Source: Betaproteobacteria bacterium (GTDB lineage: Bacteria > Pseudomonadota > Gammaproteobacteria > Burkholderiales > Rhodocyclaceae). Taken from it: 32,468 bases of DNA. Below the pieces are notes generated by a model. That model had not been told where the DNA came from and made no database searches. It saw only the letters and a list, made by a program, of their open reading frames with translations. Shown piece by piece: positions 28,165 to 32,468 of the stretch. The stretch lies in the NCBI GenBank assembly GCA_009779265.1, contig WREP01000029.1:1-32468 (forward strand), read 5' to 3'. A program made the position numbers and the translations under genes. The stretch's first letter is position 1, and the number at the start of each line of letters is the position of its first letter.

Positions 28165-30456
28165 TTGTCTCCCCTGCCATTGGCCTTGCGCCTCATCCTC
28201 TATCCCATCATCTTTGTGTCCGGCCTGGTGGCCGCTGGCGTAGCCATCGCCCTGATCGTCCTGATCCTCGCCTATCCCAAACTGCCGTCGCTGGAAGTTT
28301 TGACCGATTACCGGCCAAAAATCCCGCTCCGCGTCTATACCGCCGATGGCTACCTGATCGGCGAATTCGGCGAGGAGCGCCGCGCCGTGGTGGCCATCGA
28401 CGACGTGCCGCCGCTGATGAAGCAGGCCATCCTGGCCGCCGAGGACGAGGGCTTTTATCGCCACGGCGGCGTCGACTACAAGGGCATTCTGCGCGCCTTC
28501 ACCAACAACCTGCTTGGCCGCAAGCGTCAGGGCGCCTCGACCATCACCCAGCAGGTCGCCCGCAATTTTTTCCTGACCCGGGAGCAAACCTACCTCCGCA
28601 AACTGTATGAAGCCCTGCTCTCCTTCAAGATCGAAAGCAATCTGAGCAAGAATCAGATTTTTGAGCTTTACCTCAACCAGATCTATCTCGGCCAGCGCGC
28701 CTACGGTTTCGCCGCCGCCGCCCAGATCTATTTCGGCAAACCGCTCAAGGACATCACCATCGCCGAGGCGGCGATGCTGGCCGGTTTGCCGCAAGGGCCG
28801 TCGATCTCCAACCCGGTGGTCAACCCGCCGCGCGCCCGGCAGCGCCAGCAATATGTGTTGCGGCGGCTGCTGGAACTGGGCCACATCAGCGCCGAACAGC
28901 ACGAAGCGGCGCTCAAGGAGCCACTGGTCATCAAGCGCGAACTGGTGGAATTTCCGGTGCACGCCGAGTTTGCCGCCGAGATGGCGCGTCAGTTGGCGGC
29001 CGAACAATTCCCGGAAGACGTCTACACGCGCGGCATGAAGGTCTATACGACGCTCCTCAAGAGCGAGCAGGAAGCCGCCTACAACGCCCTGCGCAAGGGC
29101 GTCATGGATTACGACCGCCGCCACGGCTACCGCGGCGCCGAAGCCTTCCTTAACATGGCCCAGTTCAAGGACGACCAGGACGAAGGTCTGGACGAAGCCT
29201 TGCAGGACATCCACGATGCCGGCGATCTGATCCCGGCCCTGGTGCTGGCCGCCAGCCCGAGCCAGATCAAGCTCTATCGCAAGGGCGGTGAAATGGTGAC
29301 CCTGGAAGGCGAGACGCTGAAATTCGCGGTCCGCATGCTCGACGACAGGGCGCCGCCCAACAAGCGCCTGCGCCGCGGCGCCGTCATCCGTCTGGTAAAG
29401 GACGACAAGGGCCAATGGCAGATCAGCCAGTTGCCCGAGGTGGAATCGGCTTTCGTTTCTCTGTCGCCGCAGGACGGCGCGATCCGCGCCCTGGTCGGCG
29501 GTTTCGACTTCAACCGCAACAAGTTCAACCACGTCACCCAGGCCTGGCGCCAGCCGGGCTCCAGCTTCAAGCCCTTCATCTATTCCGCCGCCCTGGAAAA
29601 AGGCTACGGCCCGGGCAGCATCATCGACGACAGCCCGCTGGTCGTTCCCGCCAGCGAAACCGGCTCGCAGACTTGGGAACCGCGCAATTACGACGGCAAG
29701 TACGAAGGCCCGATGGCCTTGCGGACGGCGCTGGCCAAATCGAAGAACCTGGTTTCGGTGCGCCTGTTGCAGTCCATCGGCACCCACTACACCCAGGATT
29801 ACACCAGCCGTTTCGGCTTCGACGCCGCCCGCCACCCGCCCTACCTGACCATGGCCCTGGGCGCCGGCTCGGTCACGCCGTGGCAGATGGTCTCGGCCTA
29901 TGCGGTGTTCGCCAACGGCGGCTACAAGCCGAACCCCTACATCGTGCGCGAAATCCGCGACGAGAAGGATCGAATCGTCGCCCGCGCCGCCAATGCCGAA
30001 GCACAGCGCACGATCGATGCGCGCAATGCCTTCGTGATGGACAGCATGCTACGCGACGTCACGCTCTACGGCACCGCCGCCCGCGCCTCGACGGCACTGA
30101 AGCGGCGGGATCTGGCCGGCAAGACCGGCACCACCAACGACTATCTCGACGCCTGGTTCTGCGGCTACCAGATGACCGTCGTCGGCTGCGCCTGGATCGG
30201 CTTCGACCAGCCGCGCAAGCTCGGCAACAACGAAACCGGCGGCGTCGCGGCGCTGCCCATCTGGGTCGGCTACATGCAGCGCTCGCTCAAGGATATCCCG
30301 GAACAACTGCCGACCCGGCCGGACGGTTTGATCGCTTTCGGTGAGGGGCGCGAGCGCAATTACGTCTATGCCGAGAACATGGGCCAGATACCCGACGAGG
30401 AAGAAGCGCCAACAATCCCCTCGACGACCGACCTGAACCTGCCGCCCAGCGATTGA
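28165..30456 (+). CDS. ponA: Penicillin-binding protein 1A (bifunctional transglycosylase/transpeptidase)
   Basis: PBP1A polymerises glycan strands and cross-links peptidoglycan at the cytoplasmic membrane. The 763-aa product has one N-terminal membrane helix (LRLILYPIIFVSGLVAAGVA). The GT51 domain contains the catalytic Glu in EDEGFYRHGG (about 93-95) and QGASTITQQVARNFFL. A linker/OB region follows, then the transpeptidase with SSFK (nucleophile about Ser466, Lys469), SKN near 530 and KTGTT (about 653). The start is a TTG at 28165; an ATG at 28151 is out of frame and no other ATG precedes the membrane helix, so the start is less sure than the gene. It is divergent from pilM, as in many betaproteobacteria, and its stop codon abuts the cyaY stop with no gap. 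Confidence 0.95.
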   Translation: MSPLPLALRLILYPIIFVSGLVAAGVAIALIVLILAYPKLPSLEVLTDYRPKIPLRVYTADGYLIGEFGEERRAVVAIDDVPPLMKQAILAAEDEGFYRHGGVDYKGILRAFTNNLLGRKRQGASTITQQVARNFFLTREQTYLRKLYEALLSFKIESNLSKNQIFELYLNQIYLGQRAYGFAAAAQIYFGKPLKDITIAEAAMLAGLPQGPSISNPVVNPPRARQRQQYVLRRLLELGHISAEQHEAALKEPLVIKRELVEFPVHAEFAAEMARQLAAEQFPEDVYTRGMKVYTTLLKSEQEAAYNALRKGVMDYDRRHGYRGAEAFLNMAQFKDDQDEGLDEALQDIHDAGDLIPALVLAASPSQIKLYRKGGEMVTLEGETLKFAVRMLDDRAPPNKRLRRGAVIRLVKDDKGQWQISQLPEVESAFVSLSPQDGAIRALVGGFDFNRNKFNHVTQAWRQPGSSFKPFIYSAALEKGYGPGSIIDDSPLVVPASETGSQTWEPRNYDGKYEGPMALRTALAKSKNLVSVRLLQSIGTHYTQDYTSRFGFDAARHPPYLTMALGAGSVTPWQMVSAYAVFANGGYKPNPYIVREIRDEKDRIVARAANAEAQRTIDARNAFVMDSMLRDVTLYGTAARASTALKRRDLAGKTGTTNDYLDAWFCGYQMTVVGCAWIGFDQPRKLGNNETGGVAALPIWVGYMQRSLKDIPEQLPTRPDGLIAFGEGRERNYVYAENMGQIPDEEEAPTIPSTTDLNLPPSD

Positions 30457-30765
30457 CTAGAGCGTAACCGGCTCGCCGGCCTGCTGGCTGACGAGCTGCG
30501 ACAGCTTGGCGAACAGTTCGGCCTTGTCCCGCGTATCGCGCCAGACGGCGCCATCCCAGTGGAAATGAAAGCCGCCAGCGCGGGCGGCGACCCAGATTTC
30601 GCGCGCCGCGCCGTGGCGATTGACGACGATCCTGCTGTCGTCGGCAAATTCGATTTCCAGCACGCCGCCGCTCGCCTGCTCACAATCGACGCCAGCGGCA
30701 TCAAGCGCCGCTTCGATGCGGCGCAGCGCCGCCTCGGCCAGATCACTGAATTCCTTATCCTGCAT
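30457..30765 (-). CDS. cyaY: Frataxin homologue CyaY
   Basis: CyaY binds iron and regulates Fe-S cluster assembly by IscS in the cytoplasm. At 102 aa it has the usual length. The family pattern is clear: an acidic first helix (MQDKEFSDLAEAALRRIEAA), the strands VLEIEFADDSRIVVNRH, AAREIWVAARAGGFHFHWDG and VWRDTR, and a C-terminal helix AELFAKLSQLVSQQAG. The start at 30765 lies 38 bases from the divergent lptM start, leaving little room for two promoters. The stop TAG lies directly against the ponA stop. Confidence 0.95.
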   Translation of the reverse strand: MQDKEFSDLAEAALRRIEAALDAAGVDCEQASGGVLEIEFADDSRIVVNRHGAAREIWVAARAGGFHFHWDGAVWRDTRDKAELFAKLSQLVSQQAGEPVTL

Positions 30766-30803
30766 CGTGATATTATTTTTTGTTCGCCACCAGCGCCCCG
30801 CCC

Positions 30804-30989
30804 ATGTCCCGAATCGCCGCCTTGCTGATTGTTTTGACCCTTGCCGCCTGCGGCACCAAGGGGCCGCTCGAACTGCCGCCCGGCCCGGCGCCGCAACCTT
30901 TGCTAGGTGGCAGCAAAGCCGCCGACAAACCCGCTGCGGCGGATGTTAGCACGCCCGCCAACCCGACTTCCGAGTATTCCGACCAATGA
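30804..30989 (+). CDS. lptM: Small lipoprotein LptM (YifL-like)
   Basis: LptM is a short outer-membrane lipoprotein that helps LptD mature in the lipopolysaccharide transport complex. The 61-aa product has a lipoprotein signal with LTLAAC as lipobox and the family hallmark right after the Cys: GTKGPLELPP. The rest is a Pro/Ala-rich tail. The start is the ATG at 30804 (MSRIAAL); an upstream in-frame TTG would add eight unlikely residues. The stop overlaps the lysA start (ATGA), the same order as in many proteobacteria. Confidence 0.88.
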   Translation: MSRIAALLIVLTLAACGTKGPLELPPGPAPQPLLGGSKAADKPAAADVSTPANPTSEYSDQ

Positions 30990-32248
30990 CCGCCTTCGCC
31001 CTGAAAAACGGCGTCCTGCACGCCGAAGCCCTTCCCCTGCCGGCCATCGCCGAACAGTTCGCCACGCCCGCCTATGTGTATTCCCGCGCCACGCTGGAAG
31101 GCGCGCTGCGCGAATTTCACGACGTCCTCGCCGCCCACCCGGCCGGCGCCGACGCGCTGGTCTGCTACGCCGTCAAGGCCAATGGCAATCTCGCCATCCT
31201 CGACCTGTTCGCCCGTCTCGGCGCTGGCTTCGACATCGTTTCCGGCGGCGAATTGCAACGCGTCCTGGCCGCTGGCGGCGACCCGCGCAAGGTCGTTTTT
31301 TCCGGCGTCGGCAAGACGGCCGGCGAAATGCGCCAAGCACTGGAAGCCGGCATTCTCTGCTTCAACATCGAGTCGATTCCCGAGCTTGAGCGCCTGAACG
31401 AAGTCGCCGGCCAGCTTGGCACCAAGGCGCCGGTCAGCCTGCGCGTCAATCCCAACGTCGATCCGAAAACCCATCCTTACATCTCGACCGGCCTCAAGGC
31501 CGCCAAGTTCGGCGTCGCCTACGACGACGCCCTGGCCCTCTATCGCCGCGCCGCCGCTCTGCCGAACATCGCGGTGACCGGCATCGACTGCCATATCGGC
31601 TCGCAATTGCTCGATCCCGCGCCCTTCACCGAGGCTCTCGACCGCATCCTGGTTCTGGTCGACCAATTGGCGGCGGCCGGCATCGCCCTCCGTCACATCG
31701 ACCTCGGCGGCGGTCTCGGCATCCAGTACCGAGACGAGCAAACGCAACCGACCGTCGCCGCCTATCTCAATCCGCTGCTCGACAAGCTCGCCGGGCGCGG
31801 CCTCAAGGTGGTGCTCGAACCGGGCCGCCGCCTGGTCGGCAACGCCGGCCTGCTGCTGACCCGCGTCGAATTTCTCAAGCATGGCGAGACCAAGGATTTC
31901 GCCATCATCGACGCGGCCATGAACGACCTGATGCGCCCGGCGCTGTACGAAGCCTGGCACGACATTCTGCCGGTGACGCCGCGTCCGGACAGCCCGCGCC
32001 CTTACGACGTGGTCGGTCCGATCTGCGAAACCGGCGATTTTCTCGGCCAGAACCGGCCGCTGGCCGTCGAGCCGGGCGACCTGCTGGCGGTGATGTCGGC
32101 CGGCGCCTACGGCATGGCCATGGCCTCGAATTACAACAGCCGGCCGCGCGCCGCCGAAGTGATGGTCGACGGCGATCAGGCGCACCTCATCCGCCGACGC
32201 GAAACCATCGAAGACCTGTACGCCGGCGAAACCCCGCTGCCGCGCTGA
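30986..32248 (+). CDS. lysA: Diaminopimelate decarboxylase
   Basis: LysA removes CO2 from meso-diaminopimelate to give lysine, using PLP. The 420-aa product shows the PLP-binding Lys64 in YAVKANGN, HIGSQLLDPAPF, the phosphate-binding DLGGGLGIQY, EPGRRLVGNAG, the active-site Cys in GPICETGDFL, and GAYGMAMASNYNSRP near the end. All key residues are present and the length is usual. It is translationally coupled to lptM. It converges on hslU with a hairpin between the two. Confidence 0.97.
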   Translation: MTAFALKNGVLHAEALPLPAIAEQFATPAYVYSRATLEGALREFHDVLAAHPAGADALVCYAVKANGNLAILDLFARLGAGFDIVSGGELQRVLAAGGDPRKVVFSGVGKTAGEMRQALEAGILCFNIESIPELERLNEVAGQLGTKAPVSLRVNPNVDPKTHPYISTGLKAAKFGVAYDDALALYRRAAALPNIAVTGIDCHIGSQLLDPAPFTEALDRILVLVDQLAAAGIALRHIDLGGGLGIQYRDEQTQPTVAAYLNPLLDKLAGRGLKVVLEPGRRLVGNAGLLLTRVEFLKHGETKDFAIIDAAMNDLMRPALYEAWHDILPVTPRPDSPRPYDVVGPICETGDFLGQNRPLAVEPGDLLAVMSAGAYGMAMASNYNSRPRAAEVMVDGDQAHLIRRRETIEDLYAGETPLPR

Positions 32249-32251
32249 ACC

Positions 32252-32271
32252 AGCGCCGCTTCAGCGGCGCT
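32252..32271. terminator. Hairpin between convergent lysA and hslU
   Basis: AGCGCCGCT and AGCGGCGCT form a 9-bp perfect stem around a two-base TC centre, starting four bases after the lysA stop. Its last base is the first base of the hslU stop codon on the other strand. No T-run follows on either side, so it may block or slow transcription from both genes without being a typical intrinsic terminator. Confidence 0.5.
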
Positions 32272-32468
32272 TACAGCACGTAGCGCGACAAATCCTCGTC
32301 AGCCGCCAGATCGCCGAGGCGGGCATCGACATAGGCGGCATCGACGCGCAAGACGTCGAGGCCGGCCTTGCCGGCTTCGAACGAGACTTCTTCGAGCAGC
32401 TTTTCCATGACCGTGTGCAGGCGGCGGGCGCCGATGTTCTCGGTCTTTTCGTTCACCTGGAAGGCGAT
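32271..32468 (-). CDS. hslU: HslU, ATPase subunit of the HslUV protease (C-terminal part only)
   Basis: The visible 65 codons are the extreme C-terminus of the AAA+ unfoldase that feeds proteins to Hsl[21 protein letters not shown] is a highly conserved family stretch holding the sensor-2 arginine region. The closing [13 protein letters not shown] includes the tail that inserts between HslV subunits to open it. The rest lies beyond the right edge. hslV, usually just upstream, is expected outside the window. Confidence 0.95.
   Translation of the reverse strand: MAFQVNEKTENIGARRLHTVMEKLLEEVSFEAGKAGLDVLRVDAAYVDARLGDLAADEDLSRYVL

Overview
The window is a high-GC chromosomal segment of a Gram-negative bacterium. 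It is most likely a betaproteobacterium of the Rhodocyclales type, related to Dechloromonas, Azonexus or Accumulibacter. The reasons are the gene order pilMNOPQ-aroK-aroB-gltB-gltD, the pairs lptM-lysA and ponA/pilM (divergent), and cyaY and hslU close by. The taxonomic call is inferred from gene order and protein flavour, not from any search.

Left edge (1-1520): a small insertion zone. The end of an IS5-type element runs off the window (1-119). Twelve bases beyond its target duplication lies a complete IS630-type element (136-1300). Between and to the right of them are pieces of a frameshifted RelE/ParE-family toxin gene that the elements have broken up.

Positions 1520-7036: a HemK-like methyltransferase; a membrane ferric-reductase-like flavocytochrome; a C-terminal scrap of a methylmalonyl-CoA mutase/IcmF-type gene; a DUF1439 secreted protein; a hairpin-rich intergenic repeat; and gpmI, a phosphoglycerate mutase that reads like the plant/kinetoplastid branch of the family.

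Positions 7079-10862 (minus strand): a compact metal-uptake cluster. In transcription order it holds a short reading frame resembling the start of gpmI, a His/Cys-containing small membrane protein, an outer-membrane porin-like barrel, a ZnuA-like binding protein and an ABC-3 permease. No ATPase gene is present. The gpmI-like scrap upstream and the true gpmI downstream bracket the cluster, which looks like a scar of its insertion.

Positions 10957-21160 (minus strand): an EF-G paralogue, a small three-helix membrane protein overlapping the end of glmU, glmU itself, a 351-base intergenic stretch containing a perfect 28-bp palindrome and serial hairpins, then gltD and gltB (glutamate synthase). 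A related copy of the palindrome lies at 2667-2694.

Positions 21279-28015 (minus strand): aroB and aroK (shikimate pathway), then, beyond a clear rho-independent terminator, the type IV pilus assembly operon pilMNOPQ. Every gene junction in that operon overlaps by 4 bp, and a good sigma70-like promoter lies ahead of pilM. Going the other way are ponA (PBP1A), then cyaY on the opposite strand, lptM-lysA, and the C-terminal end of hslU at the right edge.

Most of the window is conserved housekeeping sequence. The parts that merit a second look are the ATPase-less metal-uptake cluster with its gpmI scar, the insertion-broken toxin at the left, and the dispersed palindromes.
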